Positions 48,858 through 60,607 of a DNA stretch of 64,000 nt are shown in pieces. The notes under the pieces are model-generated. The model ran no database searches. It saw nothing but the letters and a program-made list of their open reading frames with translations, and was not told the origin of the DNA. The translations under genes and the position numbers were made by a program. Origin of the DNA: Welwitschia mirabilis (Eukaryota > Gnetophyta > Gnetopsida > Welwitschiales); contig JBOZIK010000001.1 in NCBI GenBank assembly GCA_051453625.1, positions 113,469,862 through 113,533,861 of the forward strand. The letters run 5' to 3'. Every line of letters begins with the position of its first letter. Positions within the stretch are counted from its first letter, which is position 1.

Positions 48858-50580
48858 TCATGGAACATTTAAACAGTTATTCAAGAGAACACCAACCATA
48901 ACCACAATTGCATTCCCTTGAAGAAAGACTCGAGCTCCTTTCTCAACAATCACAGTAAGTCTGCCTCCCCGTTCTGATGCCTGTTTCAAAATGAATGAAT
49001 AGAACTGGGTTTTAATATTTTGCATTTTTTTACTTCTTTGAATGGGCTGTTAAACTTAATCCTACAAGATGGACTTTGCCTTTCTGAAGAGAATGTTACA
49101 AAAAGAAAATATGATGCACAAGACATCTACCAACTAGTTCTATAGTTTTTTTAACCTACTTGATAAGCTTTTAACGTCTTCTTCTGAAGCTTATCGGCCC
49201 AATATGGGCCTAATGTGCAATGAGCACTACCTGTAACTGGGTCCTGCCAATACAATGCCACCAGATTCAGTTTCATCAGTATGAAATGTGCTGTTATGCA
49301 GTCTGAAATTATTTTCTACAATTTTCACTTATAGGAGTGAAAATAAGGTAATTTTTGAAAAGAACAAATTGAAGAGAGGGGGTAAGTTTCATCACAGGAA
49401 CTTTCCATTTGAAACAAACCCTTTAGAGGCTTAGAACACTATAAGACACAACAAATATTTTTTGCTATTTTTGACTCAAAAACTCTCCAACCCCGCTTCT
49501 CTATTCCTAAACTCTTAGCTGGAAGGGAATTGCGAAGAAATTTTAGCTGTGCCTCTCTCATTTACCAGTAATCTTTTGCCTTTTAAAATTGCTTCCTTGA
49601 AAAATTATAAGAGGTTAAGTTGCTCAGGCATCCCAACTATGGTCAAAGAAAAGGCTTCTGTAGAATAGCTTGGAACCTCTCCTTCTCCTTGCCCTATAAT
49701 TCATTAACTGCCTAACGAACATAAGTTTATATATTATAATGATAAATTTTAAAAACTGTACTAGGCAAAATATATATGGTATCCATGCAAATAAAGAGAA
49801 GGCAAGGAAAAATGATATTGAATCAGAGCAAAAGTATTAGAAGATATATGAAAAATAAACCAGTCATTGCAGGTAAATACATCTCCACACATATGGAGCA
49901 ACTTTCTCAAGACAATCAGAAGTTGGTGTTCAAAGAGACACTTGCATATGTACCTCAGGAATTCCAGCCTTTGGACAGAAGAACCTTGAAATGTAGTCAA
50001 AATCAACAGTTGAATCTGCTGCAGACGTAACTATAAGGCCACCCCTCCCACCAAAATCCATCATTTTTTGAAATATGGGTTTTGCATATTTCACATCATC
50101 CATGTTTGGTAACTCAACCTTGCTCATGCAACCAATGTAATGCATTTAGGGAAGCCATCGACTAAACTTGAATTATGAATTCTATAGATGTTCCTAAAAC
50201 ACTAATTATATTACAATCCTGTCCAAATTATTCCATAAATAAGTCCATCAAATACAAGTAAAAATTACCAAGTAATCTCCCATGCTTGTTTTTCCAGCCC
50301 AAACAATATGAGAATCTTCAAGAACAGATGACAGCTCTTTTACTTCATTAGAATCACACTGTGAAACCAGAACTGCAGGGAAGTCCAGTCCAATTGCTCC
50401 AACTTCACCATGTGGCTTACTTTTTAGTCTTCCCAATGACGAATTTTCACTATCATCGGTGATTCTTTTGGCTTTTAACACCCCTGATCGTGTGTGGAAT
50501 AGAACCATTTCATTATCAGCTATTCCAGATGTGAACAAAAGATGAGCAGCTGCAAGCGTTGCATGTCCACAAAGATCAAC
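48858..50580 (-). CDS. PhzF-family isomerase/epimerase-like protein, 3' four exons
   Basis: Four exons on the minus strand, all phase 0 with GT-AG introns: 50580-50269 (104 codons), 50118-49954 (55), 49243-49160 (28), 48980-48858 (40 plus TGA). Together 227 residues with no stop or frameshift. Diagnostic PhzF motifs are VDLCGHATLAAAHLLF at the start, KTSMGDYL, the glycine-rich GGRGGLIVTSAA, RFFCPKAGIPE joined across an intron to DPVTGSAHCTLGPYW, and ASERGGRLTV near the C terminus. Relatives are about 300 residues, so about 70 N-terminal residues, including the expected catalytic Glu, lie in an upstream exon not found between 50581 and 64000. PhzF proteins form dimers and act on small metabolites; the plant substrate is not known from sequence. 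No targeting signal can be judged. The start codon is missing, so the call is partial. Confidence 0.9.
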
Positions 50581-51575
50581 CTGGATCATCATAATAGATT
50601 ACACTTAAGAAATATATATATATATATACACCCTAGTCAGGATCCTAATTTTTCCCAAACATATGACAAGAAAGTTTTCATAAACAAAATAGTATGAATG
50701 GTATTAATGGGGGGAAAGTTGAAAATCAAAAAAAATAATCCACCTTTAAAGTTGAGGACAGAAGAAATAAAGGGATTACTAGCAGGGCTAGAAGGATAAA
50801 TCAGGTTGTTTACTGTGTTGAATTTTGAAATTCACCTATCATGATGTGTATTCGTTGTCCATGTTTAGTTTTATCAACTCTTAAAAGGCAAGTAATAGGA
50901 ACAAAGGATCTTCCAAGATGCACTGGAGAAGAGCACAAAGTAGGTTTGTGAAAAAAAGCAAACCATGTATCACCTTTATATTCTATCTTGGCTATTATTG
51001 ATCCAAAAATCCACAAGCAATCTTGCATTGACCCTTGGGTTTCTTGGTTTTTACCAATGACAATATCCTGGAGGTTCAACTGTTGAAACTACAGTACTTA
51101 TGATTTGTTCCTTCGTATAGGAGCTCTGAACTGATTGTTATGGATTTCACCTTCATACTGAAGGGATTCCTTGTAAATCTGTATCTGTAACGCTATGTTT
51201 ATCCTCTCCTTTACATTCATTACTTGCTTAGAAGTTTGTGGAACTTATGCTAGAAGTCTGAAGGGCTTGTTTTGCTGAAAGAACTTATAAAAGGCAACTG
51301 TCTTGAACGATGGTGCTAGACACTTGATATGTTTGCAGAAAATTAAGAGGTCTGGAAGAAATCATTATTTGCAATAACACTGTCACCTGGGGCTCTAGGT
51401 CATTTGTCAGAATCTTCAAGCCACGTCAAAGATAAAGAACTTTTCAACTTTTGAAAGCCACAAAGTATGTTGCCCTTCTGAAATGAGGTAAACCTTCAAG
51501 ACTATTAGATGAGGGTTTAAATGCCATGAAAATGAAAGAGTTTCGTTACTTCATATTCTGTATCAGCCTGTGGCA
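50581..51575. other. Intron or upstream region of the PhzF-like gene
   Basis: No PhzF N-terminal coding (family G-N-P-A-A-V motif) was found on the minus strand. It contains an (AT)n microsatellite at 50612-50629. The 89-codon minus frame at 50810-51079 has no family signal. A segment near 51500-51565 (aatgccatgaaaa...tcata) resembles 62270-62330. Confidence 0.4.
50612..50629. repeat. (AT)n microsatellite
   Basis: About nine AT units, 30 bases upstream of a PhzF exon acceptor site. Confidence 0.85.
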
Positions 51576-52515
51576 CAGTGTTGCAAGACTCATGACAAGT
51601 CTGCAAGTACTCTTTGAGTCGTGAGTTTTTGAAGACTCCTGAGTCAGTTTCCTCAAAACTCACTAAGTCCTAGTCTACTTGAAAAACCTACGAGTCTCTA
51701 CAAAGCTCATGAGTCTACGAGTCTATGTGAGTCTCACTGAGTCTGCCCAGGTCAAGAGGACCATGATTTGGAGTATAAGACACCCTTTCACTCAATTTGG
51801 ATTCGGAAAAAAGATTTTTGGAGTATAGAGTAGCCTGTGAACCCCAAACAATGAAATTTACAAGTCAGATGTTGTCATTTTGGTGTGTATTTATTGTTTG
51901 TTATTCTTTTTTTATGTTTCTTTACAATTTTTACTTGTTAAAATGGTTTATTTCGAAACAGAAATATGATTTCAAGCTATCTTTCTTCTCTTTGAAACTT
52001 CAAACAATGAGCCTGTTAGGGTTTCTGTAAAATATCATAAACTTCTTCGTTTATTTTGCTGTCCTTCATGATTTTTGAAAAATCTTAGCCTCTTCCCATA
52101 AAGATACACTATTTTTTGGTTGAAAACTATGTAAAAAAGAACATTTCAGTATTTCACTATTTTAGAGTTTTGGTTTTATGTAACTATTGGTATATGGGTG
52201 TTGGAATTTTTGATTTGTACTTTAGTTTTCCATATTCAAAATTATATAAATGTTGCCTATGGTTATGATTTACAAAACTATTTTCTAAAACATATCAATG
52301 CACCATATACTTTACATTTAAATGTCTTAACATAGTGTAGGAAGTCTAAAATTGTCATTAAAATCCTTAAATTATACTTAAAATGCTAAAAAACAAAACT
52401 CTCAGTGACTCTGTTCGACTCTCGAGTTTGTGCCAAGTCAGCTCCTAAGTCAAGCCGAGTCACAAGTTTTTTCCCCTAGCTGCGTCAGGTCAGGAGTCCG
52501 AGTCTTGCAACACTA
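51576..52515. mobile_element. Non-autonomous hAT-like DNA transposon
   Basis: The left end cagtgttgcaagactc (51576-51591) and right end gagtcttgcaacact(a) (52500-52515) are inverted repeats, 15 of 16 positions. The flanking octamers are ctgtggca (51568-51575) and ctatggcg (52516-52523), 6 of 8 identical, the 8-bp duplication size of hAT elements. Both subterminal regions are packed with GAGTC/GACTC (about 9 in the left 180 bases, 5 in the right 120). The AT-rich middle encodes no transposase; the 77-codon frame at 51797-52030 has no family signal. At 940 bp it must have been moved in trans. It lies upstream of the PhzF-like exons. Confidence 0.8.
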
Positions 52516-54040
52516 CTATGGCGTACCACAGGTTTTCATATATAATTTTTCTTATGTGAACAATCATACAAATCATGTGCATCAACACGTTGCTATCCAA
52601 CAAAATATTTGTCATGAAAAATTTTTGAAAAAAATAATAAAATAAGAAAGAACGTGTCAGATTCAGCATATCTTCAGCTAACGTATGTACATTGTAAATT
52701 AAATTATTGATGTAAATTCGCTTGATGTAATATTAAAGTCAGAGAGGAATCTTTGGGTACCTATTTCCATGTGTCACATATGTTTCTAGTAAAGCAGTGG
52801 AATTGCATGACTGTAATGTGTATGACTAAGAAAATAACCCTCTATTTGACAACCACATCTGTTTTGCTTCTCATATTTAGTTGCAACTTGGTACCTTGTA
52901 TTTGCTTCTGCTATGAAAGTAATGAATCTGTAGCATGCTTTCCCATGGATGTCTCCCTTCGTATTAGAGAGTTTTACCATAGTAATATCTGTGCAGTAAT
53001 TTCCTACTTTTACTCACCATAGCTTCAAAAATAAGTTACTCAATCAATATCTAATTGCCAAAATCGACAATTCATAATTGGGTTTATAAAGCAGTGAACT
53101 CACCTTTAAAAGTTAGCACAAACACACAAAACCAAAAAAAAAATAAAATAAAATAAAATAAAAATAGCAAAAAGAAAATCATCTAGATTTTCTACGATGC
53201 TTCAAGACACCATCAGCCTCCATTCCCTCATCAATGTGATTTCTCTGAATAAATCAGTGAAAATGTATTTCTACAGTACATAGATTTGAAAGTCCAAGAA
53301 CAAATACTTAATTCGAAAGTCAAAAACTGAGTTTTCTTAACATTTTTATGATGGAAGTTTTTTTCGAAAATTAAAAGTGAGTTTTTTCAATTTTGAATTT
53401 CAAATGTTAAGTTTTTTATTTTTTTTTTTAACTTCAAATGATTGTATTTTTTTTTTATTTTTTAGAGACATGTATAGGTTAATTTTAAAGCCCAGATCAT
53501 TCACATAGTGGGAATGATCTATTGGGTTTTCTTAAATACAATGTCAAATTTCAATTACACTTCCAATTTCCTGTTTTCTATGTAGCTTCTGGATTGTATT
53601 TGTAGCAAAGTAATCTCTACAATGTGTTTTTCTTTTCAGTTTGTTCATTTGTTGAATGTCTCCAAAGGAGGATACTGAACATGTTTTGGCAGTTTTTGAA
53701 TAGCAATCCTGTTAACTGTTGAAACAGAAGGCTTTACAAAGGGTTCAGAGAAGTGGAAAAATCATGATTAATTGCAGGATAATAGAGATTAATCATTGTA
53801 AAACTCAATGCAAAATAAAAATATTGAAACTGGGCACTGCTGGGCACTACTGCAGTAAATTACTATATTCTTGCAAGTTAGTGCTCATTTCATTTTGGTC
53901 TGAAATCGCTTTTTCACCACATAAAATTGCTCCTGATCAGATTTTCTTCCAACTATTATTAAAGCCTGCTTTTGGCTTGNNNNNNNNNNATCTCTTTGCC
54001 CGAGTCCATATAAGCACTCCGCATGAGGATCAAGGAGGAG
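52516..54040. other. No supported gene
   Basis: AT-rich sequence with an (AAAAT)n run at 53141-53166, T-rich tracts near 53410-53460 and a 10-N gap at 53980-53989. Short open frames on either strand show no recognisable family. Upstream PhzF exons were looked for here and not found. Confidence 0.4.
53141..53166. repeat. (AAAAT)n microsatellite
   Basis: About five aaaat units in a row. Confidence 0.8.
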
Positions 54041-54150
54041 ATTGTTAGGTATGCTCTCCCCATGCCTAACCTGACAACTGGGTTTAGTTGAGGAAATTGT
54101 TAGATATGCACTTCCCACACCTAACCTGACAAGTGGGTTTAGTTGTGAGT
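54041..54150. repeat. Tandem duplication, two 55-bp units
   Basis: Units start attgttaggtatgc (54041) and attgttagatatgc (54096) and both contain cctaacctgacaa(c/g)tgggtttagttg. They differ at about seven positions. The preceding aaggaggagattgttag resembles a polypurine tract followed by an LTR start (TGTTAG), so an LTR fragment is possible but no partner LTR was found. Confidence 0.75.
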
Positions 54151-54317
54151 TCCAGTTTCCATCAGGATTTAGCCAAACCCTAACTCACTAACCTTGTAAC
54201 TAACACATAAAACAATTGTTGAGGTTCCTATGCTAAAATAAAAGCACAACCCCTCAATCTGGCATACCAACAAAACACAAAGTTCTAAATGTACAAATAG
54301 TCAAAGCACATAACAGT

Positions 54318-54463
54318 TCACTTTTGCGATTCTTCAGGTGCTCCAAGCATGTTATCTATATGCATATCACAGTTTTCTCCATGCTCTACTTGCTTGCCAT
54401 GGCTTCCATCGTCAATTTCCATTGCTTTACAATCCATGTTGATTGGGGAAACCAACAAATGAC
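54318..54463 (-). CDS. Possible 3'-terminal exon, unknown protein
   Basis: On the minus strand a good acceptor (ggccacag) at 54464 opens a frame reading HLLVSPINMDCKAMEIDDG and ending GAPEESQK at a TGA at 54318. The stretch is hydrophilic, acidic and richer in GC than its surroundings. No family is recognised and no partner exon was found. It could be chance or part of a longer gene to the right. Confidence 0.25.
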
Positions 54464-55049
54464 CTGTGGCCATGAAAACACTTTCCCAAGCCATAGCCTT
54501 CCAAAGCCATAACATGGGGACAAAACACTAGCTTTGATTCTAGCTCTTGAGGATAACAAAGGGACAACAAAGAGTGAAAACAAGCACATAAAGGTAATCA
54601 AACATCACCTGCATTGCAATGAAAGAAAATATATGCAAATTGATTCCTAATATCCTTGCCAAACTAGGACAAACAACTATGCAATGCCCTTTAATCACCT
54701 CCCATTATAATTTATACATGACTTTGCTTGAGGAAGAAGCAACCAATCCCTGATAAAATGCTAGATTTATTAACTTTGTTTAGAAGTTAAAAATCCATTT
54801 GTATGGCGTCCAATGCACCACTAACAATAGAAGTATTAGCTCTCCAAAAGGGGAGTTGTATTAGATGCAAAATAGTCATTGCTTCCAACTTTTCCATTTG
54901 GCTTTCAAGCAACTATTATTTGCCAAAATGTTTTCAAAAGTATAAGGTTCCATCCTAAAAAACCTATAACCCAAAGAACTAGAGGGGAGGAAAAATAATT
55001 AGAAAATGAAGAATCATCTTAGCATAATAAAGGCTTGGTTACCCAACTC

Positions 55050-58000
55050 GTCCAGCATGAAAGACTAGTCAAGAATGAAGGAAAAAAGAACTTGGAATTT
55101 GCATATAATAACATTACACTTTAAAATATAATTTCTTTTCAAATTTTCAGACTTTCTTTTCATTCATTAACAATTCAATTGCAAATAGGAGATTCTTTTC
55201 CTCTGACTAGTCTTAAATTAAACCTGTTATAGCACATGACAAAGCAAATGACAAAAAGGAATATTCACCTCATCCACCTTTAGGCCGATACCATTGTTTA
55301 GCTAAGTATTCAACATCATTTGAAAGAATCACACTCTACACCATTGAAAAAAATGAAACCCCAAACTTATTTTGACCACATAAAATGAAGAAAATGGAGT
55401 CTAAAGGATTCTTCTGCATTTTTGCAAAAGTAATAGTGATTTGCAATTGCCCAACCATATTTTTGAAGATTCCCTAGTCAAGTTAATTTATCAGATTGTG
55501 CTAAAGGAAAGAAAACAAGCTATAGCTTTGAGCTAATTCCATTTTTCCCCCATCTAATTGCTTCACTATCCAAAGGATAACTTCAAAGAATATTATAAAC
55601 TTTGATGTTTTGAAACTATCTTTAACTTCCTATTTCCAATTTCCATGAAAATCTGAATGCATCTAATTCTTTGCCCAATCTCTTATTTTTGCAAACTATT
55701 GCAAATTGTAAAGTTTCCAATAATATGTGCACCTTCAAAGAAATTGTTTAAATGGTTTAAATATTTAGCCTTTAATACTTGACCTCATTTTCCATTCTTT
55801 GTATGTAACCACCAAACTATTTTAGCTTATAGAGAAATATTTAATTGATGAAGTCTTTTAAAACCAAAACCTCCTTCGTCCAACGATTTGCATACGAAAT
55901 CCCAATTTCTTATATGACTGCACTTCAGACAATTGGTACTTTCCCACAAAAATTTCTTTCTAGTTTTTCTGTTCACTTGACAATGTCTTCAAGGGCCTAT
56001 AGACAAGATATGTTGGTAAGAAATGAAGACAACTTCTGATGAGTTAAGCTCTTTCTACTAGAGAAAGAAACTTACTTTTCATCCTATTTAATTTGTTTCT
56101 CATTTTAGGGAGGATGTTTTTCCATAATTCTGGTCTTGCTCTTGCTGTAAAAAGAGGAATACCTAAATATTTTCCAAGTAAGTTATCACTTACACAATTC
56201 AGAATTCTTTGCAAGCCTTGAATCTGCCTTTGGTCCATGTTAAACGTATAAGCTACACTTTTTTGAAGATTAATGTTTAAACTAGAAGTTGCAGGAAAAT
56301 TTTGAAAAATAGCTCAAATACTTTCGAAATTTCTTATTTCCCATATACAAGAGATAAAAGTATCATTCACATATTGAATATGAATTAAATTAGCAATTCA
56401 TTCCGCAACTTCCATGCCAATCAAAGAGTTCTCTCCTTCAGCCTTATCAATCATTACTCCTTAGATTTCGCCCACAAAAAAGAAAATAAAAAAACAAGGA
56501 AATGATGACAAGTTATCTCCTTGCTGAAAGCCATTTTACAATTGAAATATCCATGCAAATCACAGTTCAACCTAGTAAAAAGATATGAAGATGTATAACA
56601 TGCTTTTAATAATTTCAGCCATTATTTTAAAAAACCAAATTTTTTAATTACTGCTTCAAGAAAATACCAATTCACTCCATCATTTGCTATATTCATATCT
56701 AATTTGAATGCCATATTAGGTTTTTCTTGTCCCCACTTGTCTACTAACAAAGTGGAAGATCTCATGCACCAAAACTACTTGATCTAAAATATGTCTTCCT
56801 TTTATAAATCCTTGTAAATCTGAAATCAAATTGAAAGAATTTTCAATCTTTATTCAAGAACCTTTGACATTATTTTATAAATAACACTAGATAAGCTTAC
56901 TGGTCTAAAATCTGATATCTTATCAACATCTGTTCTCTTTAGAAGTAAAGTTATCCAAGTGGGGAGAAAAAAGCCTTCAAAAAAGATGTGTAAAATATCA
57001 TCCTTAACAATCTCCTAGTAGTATGGGAAAAAATCAATAGCAAAAACATCTAAACCTAAAGACTTATTATATTTCATTTTAAATAAACCCTCCTTGATCT
57101 CTTCCATATTAAGTTGCTCCTCAAGAAATTGCAATTTTATGTCTACCAAATGCCTATTTATGAGAGACACAACCGTATTAATGTTAAATTCTTTTGTTTG
57201 GAATTCACTAACAAATTCTTATAACATTCCATAGCAATTTTCTCTATATTATGAGAGTCACAAACATGTTGATTCTATTCATCTTTTAAATAAGAAATCA
57301 GACTAGAGGCTTTTAATTTTGTAGCATACATGTCAATTTGACCCATTGAATTTTTGCCTTTTAGAACCAGTAAGATTGATCCATTTTTGTAAGAGATAAA
57401 GATCCCAAAGCAAGTTCTCTTCTTTATTATATAAATCATCTGTCCACTATCTTTCTGAATCTCTTCTTGAAGCCGTTAAATTTGATGAACTAAATAATTC
57501 TTTTGATTTTTCCAATTTAACGTATTAGAGTTGCACTAGGATTTTATGTTTTCTTTGACATTAATTAACTTCTATTGTAACTAGAATTATTTTGAGCCCT
57601 TAGCTTTGGTCCTTGACCATTCTTGATTGTTTGTAATTTTAAACTAGGAAATGTAAACCAATTCATCCATTTAAAAAGTCAACATTTATTTTGATTAGTA
57701 TAAGTCTGAAAAAGAATCAGCAAATGATTTGAACAAATATGAGTAATACTTTGGTTTCAAGAGTCTAGAAGCCAAAAGCCAAGAAACATTTACAAGGAAT
57801 CTGTCCAACTTTTCAAGAATTAGATACAAACCAGATTTTCTATTACTCCAAGTACAAGTAATATTTTTCACTAGAATTTTCATCAAACCACAAACATCTA
57901 TAACCCTTCTAAACATTTAAAAAAAAAACACAAAGTTCCCACCGCTTTTTTTTCATATTCATGAAGAATAGCATTGAACTCACTACCAATCAAAACAGGA

Positions 58001-58310
58001 TTAGAAAATCTTGAAATATTTTGGTATGAAAAGTTTGAAAAATCTTCCATTTTCTCCAAAATAGACACTAACGAAAATTAATGAAACATTTCTCATATGA
58101 AATCTGTAACTAATACTAAATTGATTATTCCAAAGCTGTGATGCCTTCCAAAAAAGAAGTCATAATAAGTAAATACCACTTGATTTGTCAATTAATTCTA
58201 GGAGAGCAAAACAATATTAAGAGATGTCCTAACAAAGAATTTTGTCAGTAGTTGAAGCTAAGCATATAGTTTCACAAATGAGGGAAAAAAAGGATTTTCC
58301 ATTTAAGAAC
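55050..58310 (-). pseudogene. L1 no. 2 ORF2 pseudogene (endonuclease and RT)
   Basis: Endonuclease: NQFSISYRFHMRNVS and FVSVYFGEN, LIGSEFNAILHEYEKK (about 57996-57950; the Asp of GDFN is Glu), then an open frame 57916-57695 with CTWSNRKSGLYLILEKLDRF and LVNVSWLLASRL. RT: MKYNKSLGLDVFAIDFFP (57080), VDKISDFRPVSLSSVIYKIM (56930), LQGFIKGRHILDQVVLVHEI (56815-56755), YVNDTFISCIW (about 56375; second Asp kept, first now Asn), and SDNLLGKYLGIPLFTARARP (56185). The C-terminal part shows KLERNFCGKVP near 55960 and an H/C-rich relic near 55430. Inactive. Confidence 0.8.
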
Positions 58311-58329
58311 ACATTTTAAGGGTGTCAAT

Positions 58330-59700
58330 TCTCGAGTAGTTATTACAACCCCTCGAGTTCAAACTACACTTTCCTTGTGGCATAGAGGGATAATTCCCTT
58401 CATGTCTGATGTTATTTTCCTCTCTTTTATCTCTTCCAATCATAGCACCATAATGTTTTCTTGCATTTTTCCCCCAAGTGTGTCTTTGCATAATAGATTT
58501 TTAAAAAGACATCAATAGTCTTTTCTTGGTATTTTTCCCCCTTTTTTCTTTGTCGACGATGTTTAGTAGAAGTGCTAAAGCATTAAAATACAAATAACTT
58601 AACAGGAAAATTTTACTAGGATCCGTTATCTCTAAAGCAAGTGAATCATTGTCTTACTCTATATTTTCTAGTTGTGCATCTACAATTCATTTCAAAATTT
58701 CTTCAGTTGTTTCCTCTATTTGAAAGTCCAAAGATATTAAGTCATCATTATCATTAGTAATTAATTTATCCTTGTTCTTTTCTTGTGAATATTCAATTCA
58801 CTACACATGATTCATCTTTTCAAGTACACTATTTTGAAAATCATGTTATCAAGATTCAAAATGACTTCCAAATATCTTTTGGAGAAGAAATGGACTCTAA
58901 TTTTGCATCATGACATTTGAATCAGAACTGATTATTTGGTTAGAAGAACTATCTTGATCTCTTATATAGTTATATTTATGGCTTCTTCTCTGATCAATAT
59001 CTTATCTAGACTATCTTTCTTCAAACTCTTTTCTTTTGGAATCCATTTCTTTTCTAAAACAAATGTTCTTCTTGTAATAACTGTGTGACTTTGGATTTTT
59101 CTTTAGCATAAAAGATAAAATTTTCTGAATTAATAACATAGATGAGTGCTTCACTAGAAAGAACAAAGATCATTTTGAACATCTATTGAAGAAATTTAAA
59201 TATGAACTATTTCACGAAAAGGAATTATCCTTTGTCAATATAAAAACCCAACAATTTAGATAACATCTAGCCAAGAAGGAATTATAATCCATCCAAAAAA
59301 AAGACCAATTGGGTTCAAGAAACAATTTTAGAATCCCACATATCAATATCTAAATTTCACAATTGTATCAAAATTGTTCTCCAAGGTTGGGATTAAGGAA
59401 AATGTTAATCTTGTATATTTAGCTTTCATTGTTGAAGGCTCCAAGTGGGTATAAAACTCGTACTTTCTTATAAGAAAAATTGCATTCTACTTTACTTGGG
59501 CATAAGAGAATCTAGATATTTTTAAAATCTTAAAAAATCTGGATCATAGAATTGAGTACCCAGATAAGTCTTCAAACAAATCTAACTGCTTAAGGAGACT
59601 TGAAGTGACCAATGATGGAGTTTTGAAGAACAGAATCTTTTTTATTCTAACATTCAATTTTTGGCAGATCATAAATAACTACATTTAACGTTGACCATAT
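58330..59700 (-). pseudogene. L1 no. 2 ORF1 pseudogene
   Basis: The N-terminal part near 59620-59440 reads NSIIGHFKSP, then RLIWVLNSMIQIF, KVECNFSYKKVRVLYPLGAF, resembling the RRM-like domain of plant L1 ORF1. EPNWSFFWMDYNSFLARCYL follows near 59330. A further open piece lies at 58491-58303. No intact zinc knuckle seen. Confidence 0.5.
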
Positions 59701-59745
59701 ATGCTTATGAAGGCCCTACACCAATTATGGAATCCATTTCTCCAA

Positions 59746-59770
59746 TTTTCTAGATCTAGATCTAGATCTC
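59746..59770. repeat. Short (AGATCT)n repeat
   Basis: tagatct is repeated end to end about three to four times directly before the gap. Confidence 0.7.
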
Positions 59771-59785
59771 CATCCCCTCCATCTG

Positions 59786-59885
59786 NNNNNNNNNNNNNNN
59801 NNNNNNNNNNNNNNNNNNNNNNNNNNNNNNNNNNNNNNNNNNNNNNNNNNNNNNNNNNNNNNNNNNNNNNNNNNNNNNNNNNNNN
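59786..59885. other. Assembly gap, exactly 100 N
   Basis: Placeholder-size gap next to the AGATCT repeat. Sequence 59886-60228 beyond it contains no recognisable gene. Confidence 0.9.
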
Positions 59886-60391
59886 TCTTTCTTACTTTTT
59901 CCCTATTCTTAAATCTTGATTACAAATTTTTGAATTGATTTTTTGATTTATTAAATTTGGTCATACCTCTCTAATCTATCCAGAGTCTTCCAAATTCCAC
60001 TACAATCTTCTTTCTCAACAATTTTCTAGAATAAAAACATTGCATCCTAACATGAATGATGCAAAATGAATCAAGATGTACTCAAAGGTACTATTGTTTG
60101 TTTGCAATTGCAAACTTGAAAAACATGTTTGACAAAGCTTCCAGTTTGAATTAGTTTCATGTTTATTATAAAGTTTCCAAGGCAAAGATGAAACTCATGG
60201 TTTCTATGCAAGATCATTTGGATGAAAATGTTATGAAAACCAATGTAGCAAACAAAAACAGCAAGCAAAAGAATAACACACGAGATTTAATGGGGAAAAC
60301 CCTGACACAGGGGAAAACCATGGGAAGCAAGTAGAGTTATTAATCTTCTTCAAGAAGCAAAAGAAATCTGTACAAAACAAACCCCTAAGCA

Positions 60392-60401
60392 CCTTTAAAT
60401 A
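60392..60401 (-). promoter_or_regulatory. TATA-like motif in the 3' LTR
   Basis: Read on the minus strand: tatttaaagg, followed about 30 bases on by a plausible start region. The partner LTR has a mutated version (tagttaaagg) near 61722-61731. Confidence 0.5.
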
Positions 60402-60427
60402 GGCTTATGTTTTAGCCAAATCAATCT

Positions 60428-60447
60428 AGAAAGTTCTAGAAAGTTCC
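60428..60447 (-). promoter_or_regulatory. Heat-shock element in the 3' LTR
   Basis: agaaagttctagaaagttcc consists of four contiguous alternating nGAAn/nTTCn pentamers, a complete binding site for heat-shock factor trimers. In element orientation it lies about 25 bases upstream of the TATA-like tatttaaagg at 60392-60401. Confidence 0.75.
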
Positions 60448-60596
60448 TCCCCTTTCCTTTTTTTTTTTTTGTTTTTTTAAATTACCCCAAGGAGTTAAAA
60501 CATAACTTTCTTTTACCAAAGTACAAAAAAGTGGTCAATGTTAAAACATAATGTTATAATTAAAAAGAGACAAATTTGGCTTCACTTTTTCTAACA

Positions 60597-60607
60597 TTCT
60601 CCCACTT
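60597..60607 (-). other. Polypurine tract of deleted Copia
   Basis: aagtgggagaa on the minus strand directly precedes the LTR start TGTTAG. Confidence 0.8.

Larger units (their letters stand above)
55050..59700 (-). mobile_element. L1-type LINE no. 2, degenerate
   Basis: Minus strand: ORF1 (about 59700-58330), endonuclease (about 58310-57480), RT (about 57250-55850) and C-terminal region to about 55050. The GDFN-type, F-x-W-S-N, R-P-[IV]-S-L and Y-V-x-D landmarks are in the L1 order. It is less decayed than L1 no. 1 but still interrupted many times. Confidence 0.8.
60229..60596 (-). repeat. 3' LTR of deleted Copia (368 bp)
   Basis: Matches 61562-61876: shared agcaaacaaaaa, aatcttcttcaag, ctagaaagttcc, and gacaaatttggcttcac at the outer end. 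It is about 50 bp longer than its partner, mainly through an insertion around 60475-60530. Confidence 0.85.

Noticed and set aside
50810-51079. Upstream exon of the PhzF-like gene
   Set aside because: The 89-codon minus frame has none of the PhzF N-terminal motifs and no matching donor before 50580.
51797-52030. Transposase fragment in the hAT-like element
   Set aside because: Translation is hydrophobic, low-complexity and shows no hAT dimerisation or zinc-finger motif.
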